Assembly: GCA_025677835.1 (NCBI GenBank)
Contig: JAIXMR010000006.1
Location: 310,001 to 374,000 of the forward strand
Direction: 5' to 3'
From: Sporodiniella umbellata
Taxonomy: Eukaryota > Mucoromycota > Mucoromycetes > Mucorales > Rhizopodaceae
Length of the DNA stretch: 64,000 bases
Below, piece after piece: positions 54,991 through 64,000 of the stretch. Position 1 is the first letter of the stretch, and each line of letters opens with the position of its first letter. A program made the position numbers and the translations under genes. The notes beneath the pieces are model-generated. The model made no database searches. It had not been told where the DNA came from and worked only from the letters and a program-made list of their open reading frames with translations.

Positions 54991-56520
54991 ATGCTTAAAG
55001 GAAGAAAGTACTGTACTGGTCACTATTTCCCAAATGGTACAATCTATATTTTGGGCGGTACAGAGAGCACAGACGATAATACAACGCATCACACATTCGC
55101 TTCCGCCTTACTTTTATTTTATTTCAATCAAAGCCGTCTCTCGCTTGAGCCATTAGCACCCTCATTTAACCTGCTTTCAGCTAGCCCCTCTATCGGACAC
55201 ACCTCACATACTTTAGCCAACGGTACGCTTGTTTCTCTCTTTGGGCTTCATCCAACAACTCCGCCGACAAGCACTTCAGTTGGGCCATCCCCAAGATACG
55301 GACACACCTCTCTTCTTGTTCCTCCCCATCTTTACCTTATTGGCGGCCTATCCGCGATGACGCACCAACTCACGGCCGACGCTTGGTGGCGATACTCGAT
55401 AGTGGACAGCGTATGGACCGCTTTGCCTCTTGCTACAACTCGTGTTAAAGGCCATGTGTCCTTTCAGTTTCGACACTGGATTGTATCTTGTTTCGGGCAG
55501 CGCGCATCCGGGCTGTCGAACGACTGTCTCAAGTTTGACACATTTACAAGCCACACAACTCAAATCCAGGCCACCCGCGCGACTCCCATAGCCCGCCAAT
55601 ACGCTTCGTTGGTTCAGGTAGAGGATGGCTACATACTCCATGGAGGGGAGGATGAAGAGGGAAGAATCTTGGGCGATGTTTGGCGGTTGAAGCTAGGCCG
55701 GTCTCTCAAGTCTCTCCGATGGTCCCGCCTAGAGGCAGCAGCCGATCAGCCACGGTCAGGACATGTGGGTATACGTTTAGCCGAAAACCAGATTCTTTAC
55801 TATGGCGGCCAGTCAAGTTCCCACACGCTGGCCAACGATCCTCTCTATCTCAACGCGAGTTCGGGCAAGTGGCAACATCAAGCGCGTCTTTACTCTCTGG
55901 CCACACCAGCTCTGACTTCCACAGGCCCAAGCAGTGGTATGATTGCAGGTATCTCGCTAGGCGTTTTAGGTCTATTGGCTGTTGTTGGCCTCCTTTTTTT
56001 TCTATTTGTTCAATGGCGGCAGAAAAAGAGAAAACGGCAATCGCGCGTAGTACGGTTCCAGTCTTCGAAGCCCAATTCAGTAAAAAAAGCACCCACTATC
56101 ACTGTTTTACCTGAATTGACACCCGCCCATCTCAATAATAGTCATCTTTCGCTGAGTCTGCCCAGTAGTAACCTAGAGCCTGAAAAAGCCAACAAAAGAC
56201 GAACGTTATTCTCAAACCCTCCTGAACTTCCTTTTCGGCAATCTCGGTTTTTGTTACAGTTGGACAGCGTGTCTCGCATCTCTATTGGCGCGCGATCTGT
56301 TTCTTCTGTACAATGGGTCGGGTTCAATGACCATATGGATTATAGACACTGCAGGGATAGCTCGACTTCTTCCCTTCATCTGGCAGTAGCCAACCGAGCC
56401 AGTTCTCATTACACCGAAAGCACACCTTCTACCCCTAAAAGCTCACTATTTCCTAATAACTCGCCAGAGTCTGATCCTCATCCACCAGAAAACATATCTA
56501 AACTAAGCTTTTCTGAATAG
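54991..56520 (+). CDS. Kelch-repeat single-pass membrane protein
   Basis: From the first ATG the frame gives 509 aa in one exon. Kelch blades are visible at GTIYILGG, LVSLFG, HLYLIGG, GYILHGGED and NQILYYGG, with the GG doublets and following Asp/Trp spacing. A single TM helix (GMIAGISLGVLGLLAVVGLLF) near residue 320 is followed by a basic stop-transfer QWRQKKRKRQ and a long Ser/Pro-rich cytoplasmic tail. This is a type I arrangement, yet the model lacks a signal peptide; the frame is open upstream, and acceptor-like sites precede the ATG, so a missing 5' exon is likely. Codons are richer in G/C than neighbours. Function in cell-surface or wall processes is inference. Confidence 0.75.
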   Translation: MLKGRKYCTGHYFPNGTIYILGGTESTDDNTTHHTFASALLLFYFNQSRLSLEPLAPSFNLLSASPSIGHTSHTLANGTLVSLFGLHPTTPPTSTSVGPSPRYGHTSLLVPPHLYLIGGLSAMTHQLTADAWWRYSIVDSVWTALPLATTRVKGHVSFQFRHWIVSCFGQRASGLSNDCLKFDTFTSHTTQIQATRATPIARQYASLVQVEDGYILHGGEDEEGRILGDVWRLKLGRSLKSLRWSRLEAAADQPRSGHVGIRLAENQILYYGGQSSSHTLANDPLYLNASSGKWQHQARLYSLATPALTSTGPSSGMIAGISLGVLGLLAVVGLLFFLFVQWRQKKRKRQSRVVRFQSSKPNSVKKAPTITVLPELTPAHLNNSHLSLSLPSSNLEPEKANKRRTLFSNPPELPFRQSRFLLQLDSVSRISIGARSVSSVQWVGFNDHMDYRHCRDSSTSSLHLAVANRASSHYTESTPSTPKSSLFPNNSPESDPHPPENISKLSFSE

Positions 56521-57021
56521 CATAAACGCATACATACACAACATATACACTTGATCTTGACTTTTATTCTCAATCATAGGGCTTTTAAAAAGCTTGACAA
56601 TAAATTCACTTGTAAAATAGACTGTATAATTTTTTTTTTTTTTTTTTTGGGTGAGACGAATATGTTGAAAGCCATAAAAGTCTCTTTCTTTTAAATAAAG
56701 GTGGGAGCTTCTAGAAAGAAATGCATGTTTATTTCAAAGACTACAGAAATTGAAAGAAAATTCTATTTAAAACAACTTATTTGCACAAACATCGGACTTT
56801 TTAGCCAAAAAGAAACTTCTGTATAGAATACTCTTTTTTCCACTCCTCAACCTTCTGTTTTTTATTTTTTTTTCTCGTTTTCTTTTTTCTTTTATTTATT
56901 TATTATTTTTTTTTTAAAAAGGAAAAGAACCATTAGACAAGTGTCAAGCACCAAAACAACAAGCAGTCCATCAATACCTATATATACTCACCTACATACA
57001 TACATACACACCGAGAGAGAA
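56521..57021. other. Spacer between Kelch and glyoxalase II genes
   Basis: AT-rich with a T-tract at 56631-56648, CT-rich DNA at 56860-56915 and a (ACAT)-rich run before the ATG at 57022. No additional gene is seen. Confidence 0.5.
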
Positions 57022-58007
57022 ATGAAGATCATACCCATTCATGCTTTAGAAGACAATTATTCATATATCCTTATTGACGAAAAGACAAAAGAGGCAGCTG
57101 TGATTGATCCTGTTGAACCCATCAAGATATTGAACATCATTAGCCAAACAGGTGCCAAGTTAACAAGGTACGCGACACATTGCTTCTGCAAGTAGCAAGG
57201 CTGAATCTAACCATTGTGTTTTCTTTTTTAAGCGTCTTTACAACACATCATCATTGGGATCATGCAGGAGGAAATATAGATCTTGTGGGTAAAGAAGATT
57301 ATCTACATATATGATTTTTAGGATTCGAGTAACACAAAATTCTCCCTCTTGTTTTTCCAAAAAAAAAAAAAAAAAAATCCATATCAATAGCTAGAAAACC
57401 AGGATTGGCAGTCTATGGAGCCGATGCACGTATTCCAGAAATTAATTATGTTTGTAAAGATCATGAAGAATTTAAACTGGGTTCGTTGGATGTGACACCG
57501 TTGCATACACCGTGTCACACAAAAGGCCATGTCTGCTACTATATAGTGGATCCAAACACAAATGAAAAGGCCGTCTTCACAGGTGATACGTTATTTATTG
57601 GGGGCATCGGCAATTTTTTTGAAGGAGATGCACGCGATATGTATCGCATCTTGTTTCATGTCATTATGAAATTACCCGATGAAACCTGGGTTTATTGTGG
57701 GCATGAATATACTCAAAACAATCTAAAGGTAAAATTCAATTCCACTGTGATATCAATCCTAAACCTTTTTTATGTGTATATATATATATAGTTTGCTCTC
57801 AGTGTGGAACCTCAAAATGAAGCGCTTGTGGCTAAATGGAACTGGATTCAAGATAAAATGATTACGGTGCCGTCTACTATCGGACAAGAAAAATTGATTA
57901 ACCCTTATTTAAGAGTCAACGAGCAATCCTTACAAGCCATGGTAGGCAAGTCAGATCCTGTGGAAGTGCTACATACCTTGAGAGAGATGCAGAGTAACGC
58001 GCGTTAA
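57022..58007 (+). CDS. GLO2: Hydroxyacylglutathione hydrolase (glyoxalase II)
   Basis: Four exons (57022-57167, 57233-57288, 57391-57728, 57792-58007) give 251 aa, the usual length. Metal-binding motif THHHWDHAGG (metallo-beta-lactamase fold), then TPCHTKGHVCYY, FTGDTLFIGGIGNFFEG and YCGHEYTQNNLKF provide the remaining ligands, and the C-terminal substrate domain includes NPYLRV. It hydrolyses S-lactoylglutathione to lactate and glutathione. No presequence is evident, so it is probably cytosolic. Intron 2 contains a 19-nt A-tract. It converges on the four-TM gene with 54 bp between stops. Confidence 0.95.
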
Positions 58008-58061
58008 TAACAATAAAAGAATACATAGAAAGGAGTTTGAGTTTTTTTTTTATTATTATTA

Positions 58062-59433
58062 TTATTTGTCTTCTTTGGGCTCCATTAGCTCTGTAGTTTC
58101 TTGGTTTTCGGCATTTTCCTCTTCTTTTAGGTCGTTCATGTTGGCTACAAGAGGTGTATGGGCATCTCCGTATGCGTTTGACCAACGAACCGACCGGGTC
58201 TTTTGGCTGTTTTTACGATGCGACCTGTGTTGTTTTTCCCCTACACTGCTATGGCGTCGGCGTGTGGCGGGTTCACCGGACTTGTAAAGCTCGTACTCCA
58301 TACGTTCTGAGGTATGAGAATCAAACCGTTTCTGACGTACGGCAGGGCCCCCTTCTTCCTCCCCAGGCCGTTGCCAAGTGGGTTCAGGATGATGGGGTGA
58401 GCTTAACTCTACCTCACTTTCCTTATGGAAATCAAGCGGATGGATCACAGAGAGGGGGCGTTCGTTATGAGTAGAAGAGGATGAGCTCAAGGTGGATCGA
58501 CGGTTCAGGTTGTTTCGAGCTCGGTTGCGTTTATCGATCTCGTTATAGAGTCTCTGACGCTGCTGGTGCATGTTTTCCTCTACCGTTTCCCCACCGTACG
58601 GAGGTGGAGCTGTAGTAGAAGACGCCTTGGCTGGCTTTTTATCAGAAGACCATTCCTCTTCTTGATTGCTTTCTACATAGCCTCGAGCAGCGTTATATTC
58701 ATCCCATGTACGTATCTTGTGAAAGATGACTAGAGCAAGAGCCACTACCTAGGGTCTTGTTAAGTATTCTCTACCTCTATGTATGCACCTACCGAAGCAA
58801 AAGAATAAACCACCCAAGAAATCAAACGTTCATTTGAAAATTCAGACCAACGTTGGAAGCACTGATCATAAATCTGTTTGAACTGTTCGTTTTCAGTATA
58901 ATTCGCAGACCACCAAAAGAAACGGTAGGGCTGTCTTTGAAGACAGTTGTTCATCAGAATCGAATGATAGCTATTAAAGAGCAAAATCACATGAACAAAG
59001 CCTACAAAGAATTGAATGACTACCAAGATACCCAAGCCATACGTATAGATGCTAATCCCCTTGGCAGAGTTCTAAGGAAAAGCCAAGCTCAGTCAAATAA
59101 AAAGAAAAGAACTCTTTCCGTATTGAATGTATACCTTGGTAATCATTAAAAGACCATAGATACTCCATACACTGACCAAACCGATCATGGACAGATAAAT
59201 GTAAAGGTCTGGCATCTTGAAGCTGCTGACCCAATCTATTCCAACATGTCAATTCTTGTTTTCTGTTTTGGTGCTACTTTACCATTAAGGTAGGTCAAAT
59301 CGACCGAAATCAGAGCAGGTCCAAAAATCTAGATAATGAGTGATTTGTTTTCCAAGGAGTATTGATTTACAATTAAGAGAAAGGTAACAAAGATAGTAAG
59401 TACTTGACGAGTCCAAAGTCTTTTTAGATTCAT
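58062..59433 (-). CDS. Four-TM membrane protein with long cytoplasmic tail
   Basis: Five exons (59433-59371, 59328-59283, 59235-59135, 59071-58793, 58748-58062) give 391 aa. Predicted TMs: FVTFLLIIFGPALISV, YIYLSMIGLVSVWSIYGLLM, LGILVVIQFFVGFVHVILLF and ISWVVYSFASVVALALVIF. The loop between TM3 and TM4 is about 60 residues with two Cys. The C-terminal ~210 residues are hydrophilic and rich in Ser, Arg, His and Glu. The layout recalls tetraspanins, but a CCG motif is absent. Family is unrecognised. It lies downstream of the fasciclin gene on the same strand, 229 bp away. Confidence 0.7.
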
Positions 59434-59662
59434 CCTTTTTGTATATAAAAAGAAAAAGCTATATGCACAGAACCAACTTTTACTTTTTTTTTTTTCTTTC
59501 TTATTCTAGCAACTGCATGATTTACTACAGATAACCCATGCCCGAAAAAAAAAACTTTTTTTTTTTTTTTTTTTTTCAAGGGATTACCCCAAGAGATGAA
59601 AAGAAAGTAGATTTATTTTGCATGAATAATAAACAAGAGAAAAGATAGTAGTTTTTTGCTGG

Positions 59663-62279
59663 TTAGTTTCCACCAAGGCTAAAATAGCCCTCACGACGAT
59701 TACGGTACCAGCCCCAAAGAAAGTAAAGAGCGAGTGCTAACAAGAGAAGACCCAAAATAGAGCCCAAGACGGTCAAGGCAATCTGCCACCATTTCCAGCC
59801 GGCGACTGTCTCTTGTTTTTCAATTGTCAAAACGCGATCAATCTTGAGCACACCGCCACCAGCACTTGAACGACCGAGATCGACAATATCCACCCCTTCA
59901 AGTAAGTTTCCTTTGACTTTGACAGAGTAACCGCCTGCAATATTTTTGCTGATGACCAAGACAGTATCCTTGATCAATGTAGGAAAGTCTTGGCCGGTAT
60001 AGCCGATAGGGTAAGATTGGTTATCCCTGGATGATGTCCACCATCGGTCCTTGATTTCACCTGCATTCAAGGGTGGGAAGGCAACAGGTAGAATATGAAG
60101 TTTGGCAAACGCCAGGAGTTTATCGTTGTCTGTTTTGAGTTCAGAAAGGTTGATCTTGGCCAGGGCACGGTCGGTTGGGGCCAGAATAGTGTAGGGCTCG
60201 GGACCATGAAGGATATGTCGGGTGAGATTACTACGTTTCAATAGACGGAGGATTTGGGTTGTTCCCTCGAGTGAGAGTAGATCTTTGTTACTGACCTCTA
60301 ACGATTTAGGTAGCTGGACACGATCGATGGTATGAATCACACCGCTAGATGTTAACAAGTCTTGCTTTTGCACTTTGGCAATCACCGAACGATCGTTACC
60401 GTCCAGAGCACCATCACCGCGCACATAGAGACCGTTCTCTGTCTTGTTCAATGTCAAAGTAAGACCAGAGACCAGGCTCGAGACCTGATGTTCTCCTTCT
60501 TGAGTCGAGTTCTCGTAAAATACGCCGCGGACAGCATGGTAGCGGACCACCTGTTCCAACTTTTCACGCGATTCGGGTTGAAACAAGAACTGGGTCAAGA
60601 GTCCCAAACGGGCAAAAGCAGCATTGGTGGGTGAGAACAAGGTGATGCCGTGTGCTTCTTGAAGTGTCTTGTCAGCGCCTGAGGCGTAGAGCGTGGCCAC
60701 AAACGTAGAGAGCTCAAGGTTTACGGGCAACAGACTTAGCGTGTCTCTTGGTAGATTCAGAGAGGAAGAGATAGAATAGACAATCACCTTATCACCCTTC
60801 AGAGTCGTTGGTTTTCCCAACACGCTCGATTGACCAAATTGAATCTGATCCCCCTCAAAAGGGAATCTATAGAGGTTCAAGTCTTGCTCTACCAAGCTCA
60901 CCCGCAGACGTTGGTGACGATCATTCCCTAGACCTTGGTTCGATTCGGTCTTTAACAATTGGCCATTATAAAGGCCTTCAGAAGCATAATAACCTTGAAT
61001 AAGATGGTATTGGAGCCAGGTCTTGATTTCATCAGTTGGAATACGTGCATCGTCTAGGCGATCATCTGAAGGAGCCAAGATGGTCAAAGGACCCTCTTGA
61101 TCTAAATAACCGCCCAGATCATGCTTTTCCAATAATTTAATGAAACGAGAAGCATGAAGAGCGTACAGTACTTTTCGAGTAGTTAATTCAATAAAGCTCT
61201 TTTTAGGCAAAATGGGCTTTTCAAGTACATGAATCACACCTAAAATAATAAAAGCATGAGAAAATGAAAAACATCATCACCTTTTTCCAAAAACTTTTTT
61301 TTTGTTTTTTACCATTAGAAGCTAAAAGGTCAGTCTTGATCACTTTAACACCATTAACTGTGATGGTGTGACCATCGACGACAATATCTAAATCTTCAGA
61401 TCCTTCAAGTGTGGTTACTTTTGTTCTACCATCCAATAGGTCGGTGGTATAGAGTGCTTCAGGTGCGATTTGATGGGTCAAGATTCTGGCAAGATCGTGG
61501 CGGCCCTCACGACTGTCCAGATAGCTCTTCTCAATGTCACTGAGTTTATCGCCAAACACGCTTTCTTTTGTCGCAAAGATAGTGTATCCCTTGGTTCTAT
61601 CCAATTTGTTATCTAATGCAGCTTGATCTGCCCAGTCTTTGAATTCAGAAATATCATCTTCAAGAGCCAATGTGTTCACTGCGAGAATACACAGTTAAAA
61701 AAAATAAGCCGTCACCTCTATATGCTTTTTTTTTTTTTAAAGACGCTTACTGAGATCCACAGGGAACTGAAGAAGATGATCAATAGCATGTAATCGACCA
61801 TTAGTAGCTTCGATATCGGCATCAACGACTTTGGCACCATTTGACTTTAGGCCTGTGCCGATAGTGATTTCTCGAGTAAAAGTAGATTTGGAGATTTTGA
61901 TAAACTGAGGAAGATTCTCAGACGTAGCCTGAGTTTCCAACAAACGACCATCCCAAAGCTTTCTGGATTCGATAGCGATAGGAATGACATGGTATAGAAT
62001 TTGTTCTGGGCTTGCCCTAACCCGTTGAAGATCCAGTTGCTCAAATGCCTCATTGACAGGCGCAAAGACCGTGCCAGCCTCGATACTTTTAAAATGATCA
62101 ACAAGCTCATACCTTTCAATTTCTTTTGCCAATCTGTGGAATCTTTCATCTTGACTAATGATGTCAAATAATGAGTCGTGTTCTTTCAAGTAGCTACCAA
62201 AGATGCCTCCTGCACACAGTGGCGTCAGGTAAATCAACCAGAATAAGAATGAGATAAAACTCAATTGTTTCTTGAGCAT
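59663..62279 (-). CDS. Multi-FAS1 (fasciclin) type I membrane protein, Fsc1-like
   Basis: Three exons (62279-61751, 61678-61313, 61239-59663) give 823 aa. It has an N-terminal signal peptide (LSFISFLFWLIYLTPLCAG), five FAS1 modules (starting around SLFDIISQDERF, SEFKDWADQAALD, YALHASRFIKLL, LSTFVATLYASG and TQILRLLKRSN), and a C-terminal TM helix (IALTVLGSILGLLLLALALYFLW) with a short basic tail. FAS1 T-F/I-L/F-A-P and Y-H-type boxes recur (TVFAPVNEAF, TILAPSDDRL, TLFSPTNAAF, TILAPTDRAL). S. pombe Fsc1, a vacuolar FAS1 protein needed for autophagosome-vacuole fusion, has the same architecture. The exact role here is inference. Confidence 0.88.
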
Positions 62280-63339
62280 TTCTTTTAAATGATTATATAG
62301 AGAAAAGAAGACTTCCTTAATCTACAGCCCGTTTCATTTTTCTTGTTCCTTTTGCCTTGTCTTTTATCTGTAAAAAAAAAAAAAAAAAAAGATGATTAAA
62401 ACTAAACGTCATTTTCTCATGCCATGTATCTTTCGTGTTTCACTCATGAAATGATAGATGCTTTTTTGAAAATGACAATAAAAAAGCTTCTATAGCCTTT
62501 CTGAATCACAAGATACTTTAGCCTACCATTCGTCAGAAACATCTCATTTTGACCGGCTGTATTTATGCACCATGTCTGATTGGGCTGTTTTTGGTTTTTG
62601 CAACAACTATAAAAAAAAAGTCTAGAATTTCTTATTCCCTTGTATTAAAACTACGCACGACTCAAGTCAAATGCAGAGACAAGCAAAAAGAGCATATTTC
62701 GGTGAGTTCTTATCCGATTGTTCATGTTGTACGATACTTCTTTATTCAGAATGACATATTGACAAAAAGAATAAGCCTTAGAAACACACACATTTATTTA
62801 TATATATATATCCATCTCCCTAAAAACAGTTTTATCTCTGTTCACTCCTTAAAACCTCTTTTATTATTTGCTCTGATTCTTGGTTCTTGATTACAAACTT
62901 TATACCAAAAAAAAAAAAAAAAAAAACCTGCTTTTTTCTTAAACCTTCATAAGCCGATAGTTAAATAAAGGTAGCGGAAATAAACAGGAGAAAGCGTTAA
63001 AAAGTAACAGACACTATCCTCTCTTTTTTTTTTTTTTTTTTTTAGAAAGTGTTTCAAGAAAATCATTCGATTTTTTTTTTTGTGCATCTTTTTTAAACTA
63101 AAAGAACCAATCGTTCCCCCGTCTTTCTCTTTTAATAATCCGGAGATCCACTGAAAAGGAGTATGTGGTACACACAAAGCACAGAGGAGACGCTGTGGTA
63201 CAAATAACAGTACAATCAAGATTTAGCTCCAAATAGGAAAATGGAAAGAACAATTGAAAAAAAAAAAAAAAAAAAAGGGTGGGGATGTTTATTTAGTGGC
63301 CTGCAAGCGAACTAATGATACTGTTAAACATATGGCTCT

Positions 63340-63370
<31 letters not shown>

Positions 63371-63374
63371 CAAT
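62280..63374. other. Intergenic region with no visible gene
   Basis: AT-rich spacer between the start of the fasciclin gene and the end of DPB2, with A/T-tracts near 62371-62390, 62908-62926, 63027-63044, 63258-63276 and 63341-63370. Short ORFs on both strands are not supported. Confidence 0.45.
63341..63370. repeat. T30 homopolymer
   Basis: A 30-nt T run lying immediately beyond the DPB2 stop codon; on the gene strand it is an A-tract in the 3' region. Confidence 0.9.
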
Positions 63375-64000
63375 TTACCATTGAGTGGATGTTTTAGAGT
63401 AAGGATAGTAGGTACTCCATGTCATACCAGAGTGAGTGAAGCTTCCTGGGTTCAGACAATGCGTACCTTCGTAATTGACACGGTAATTCTCTGTTCTGTC
63501 CGCAATCACCAGCTAAATAGATAGGTTAATGATAGACAGAAGGAACAGATTGTTTTGTTTACTGTATGAGGTAAGGGAAATAACATGTTGGCATGCTCGT
63601 AGTCTTTATAGGTCGGTCGTTGTAATAATGGAAATAGGTGGGCTTGGTCCAGCACGGTTCTGACAAGCTAAATCAGTGGTTTAGAATCCATTCTTTTTCT
63701 CTTTTTTTGGTCTTTGCTAGCTTACATGGTTAATATGGTTAGGGTCGGTGTGTAGATTGACAGGCAGCACAAGGTTCTTTAGGTATTTGTCCAACACGTT
63801 CTCTCGAAAGAGAACCATGTCTTGAGTACAATAACGAATGCGACATGGATTTGATGTGACATGAAGTTTCTGTACCTTTTGTTTGAGACGACCCAAGAAA
63901 TGTGCCGGTAAGGGAAACTGAGGCAACATCTCTCCTCCCCAAGCATCTTGGGGTCCAGGCACAAGTACAATGTTTGTGTGAGTTGCTAGGTTTGTATGGC
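63375..64000 (-). CDS. DPB2: DNA polymerase epsilon subunit B (partial, 5' part outside window)
   Basis: Three visible exons read leftward: beyond the edge to 63726, then 63667-63563, then 63512-63375 with TAA. The frame shows VLVPGPQDAWGGEMLPQFPL, then SNPCRIRYCTQDMVLFRENV, LVRTVLDQAHLFPL and the end LNPGSF. These are hallmark segments of POLE2/Dpb2, the calcineurin-like (inactive phosphoesterase) B subunit of the leading-strand polymerase. The gene is truncated by the window edge, so the N-terminal OB domain is not seen. Both introns are canonical GT-AG and in phase. Confidence 0.92.

Noticed and set aside
54704..55156. 150-codon plus-strand ORF and overlapping minus-strand ORF
   Set aside because: Both read through an (AG) repeat and an A-tract and have no credible ATG or domain; they are products of low-complexity DNA.
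63001..63276. Minus-strand ORF ending in long Lys/Phe runs
   Set aside because: Generated by homopolymer tracts and without real start or conserved sequence.
1..64000. CRISPR arrays, bacterial operons, integrons
   Set aside because: No regularly spaced repeats are seen; genes have spliceosomal introns and are eukaryotic.

Overview
The window is nuclear DNA from a fungus, most likely an early-diverging filamentous lineage such as Mucoromycota. It has AT-rich intergenic DNA full of long A and T homopolymers, many short spliceosomal introns of about 40-100 nt, and eukaryotic housekeeping genes whose splice sites I could join in frame by hand. The combination of a TMEM223 homologue, CACTIN, a GEN1 resolvase, a kinesin-6, a Cbf1-like bHLH factor and Dal5-type permeases suggests a basal fungus. 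The exact genus is not visible and the placement is inference.

Layout. 1-1.3 kb is unresolved, poly-A-punctuated DNA. 1.3-8.8 kb carries FMC1 (+), a DDHD phospholipase (-), GPN3 (+) and a Ser/Gln-rich protein (+). 9.8-30.2 kb is a gene-dense island: eIF4A (-), OMS1-like methyltransferase (-), an Oca1/Siw14-type phosphatase-like protein (+), xylulokinase (-), GEN1 (+), CACTIN (+), TMEM223 (+), TRM3 (-) and kinesin-6 (+). Several gaps there are under 200 bp: GEN1-CACTIN 73 bp, CACTIN-TMEM223 63 bp, TMEM223-TRM3 convergent 21 bp, OMS1/phosphatase divergent 173 bp. A decayed LINE endonuclease fragment lies at about 31.0-31.5 kb, followed by a UFD1/zinc-finger/UBA protein (-) and the mitochondrial phosphatase PTC7 (-). 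36.5-42.1 kb is a gene desert.

42.1-46.3 kb is a tandem pair of Dal5/allantoate-permease-family transporters flanking a small unknown two-exon gene, followed by a small minus-strand ORF. After about 2.3 kb without a convincing gene come a short tropomyosin-like protein (-) and a Cbf1-like bHLH-leucine-zipper factor (+). Another gene-poor stretch (51.4-55.0 kb) precedes a Kelch transmembrane protein (+), glyoxalase II (+), a four-TM protein (-), a five-module fasciclin membrane protein (-) and, cut by the right edge, DNA polymerase epsilon subunit B (-).

There is no operon-like pathway cluster. Several products are mitochondrial (FMC1, OMS1-like, TMEM223, PTC7), several act in nuclear information processing (GEN1, CACTIN, GPN3, DPB2, Cbf1-like), and the transporter duplication is the clearest local gene-family event. 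I did not find a multi-gene system that I would call novel. The most unusual observations are sense-strand poly-A tracts inside many introns, two GC-AG introns, an Arg-to-Glu change in the phosphatase signature, a Glu-to-Asp change in the GEN1 active site, and an unusual UFD1 + zinc-finger + AZUL-like + UBA architecture.
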